54,040 nt of DNA from Shimia litoralis (GTDB taxonomy: Bacteria > Pseudomonadota > Alphaproteobacteria > Rhodobacterales > Rhodobacteraceae): NCBI RefSeq assembly GCF_005518135.1, contig NZ_SULI01000020.1, forward strand, positions 1 through 54,040. The letters run 5' to 3'. Both the position numbers and the translations under genes were made by a program. Below the pieces are notes generated by a model. That model did not search any database and had not been told where the DNA came from. It was given only the letters and a program-made list of their open reading frames with translations. Numbering within the stretch: the stretch's first letter is position 1; the number at the start of each line of letters is the position of its first letter. Positions 53,971 through 54,040 of the stretch are shown piece by piece.

Positions 53971-54040
53971 AAATGTGGACCTGTCACGGTTTGATGCCGC
54001 TCCTTTGATAGCATTTACTGCAACAAAGGAGATGAACTAT

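Noticed and set aside
1-54040. CRISPR arrays, tRNA or rRNA genes, insertion sequences
   Set aside because: I looked for regularly spaced repeats, cloverleaf-like segments, terminal inverted repeats and transposase motifs, and found none.

Overview
The window looks like chromosomal DNA from an alphaproteobacterium of the Rhodobacterales, most likely the marine Roseobacter group. This rests on recognised gene content and order: an IalB-family secreted protein, several Hint-domain proteins of the type common in Rhodobacteraceae, a kbl-tdh pair beside an XRE-cupin regulator, serB divergent from serC-serA, two polyamine-type ABC transporters and a flgD end. Genes are dense and follow normal alphaproteobacterial usage. 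I see no tRNA, rRNA, CRISPR, transposase or integrase.

Layout. 0.06-7.9 kb: a short coiled-coil ORF, then a PAN-domain alpha-2-macroglobulin translationally coupled to pbpC (periplasmic protease trap plus murein synthase). 7.9-12.2 kb: a thiolase divergent from an XRE-cupin regulator, then kbl-tdh, which turn threonine into glycine and acetyl-CoA. 12.5-17.4 kb: a metallophosphatase and the complete phosphorylated serine pathway (serA, serC, serB), with a hairpin leader before serC. 17.4-25.6 kb: asparaginase, IalB, a Hint protein, rlmN, small membrane and hypothetical genes, a LOG-family hydrolase, a threonine dehydratase-like enzyme and dapD.

25.7-32.4 kb is the accessory part. It holds a GT32-type glycosyltransferase, a phytanoyl-CoA-dioxygenase-like enzyme and three further Hint genes, and it separates dapD from dapE. 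One Hint gene is cut by an in-frame TAA. One encodes an intact choice-of-anchor-L/Hint protein. Directly downstream of that, in the same operon, is a Hint protein that has lost the nucleophile and the block-B histidine. All four Hint proteins lack Sec signal peptides and end in a similar tail. This is the best candidate here for an uncharacterised system, possibly secreted self-processing proteins with an inactive partner.

32.6-39.7 kb: dapE, a DUF2064 transferase, rnr, a GST divergent from a WYL regulator, and an MltB-type lytic transglycosylase. 39.7-52.5 kb: a polyamine locus, with one ABC operon on the minus strand, a class III aminotransferase, a GntR regulator, a second PotFGHI-like operon on the plus strand, and a PuuB-like FAD oxidase coupled to its last permease. 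The content suggests import of di- or polyamines followed by deamination; the exact substrates are inferred. 52.5-54.0 kb: a small-molecule kinase-like gene and the flagellar hook-cap gene flgD, whose N-terminus is unclear at the window edge.

The sharpest sequence anomaly is Tdh, which keeps its catalytic zinc residues but has lost all four structural-zinc cysteines.
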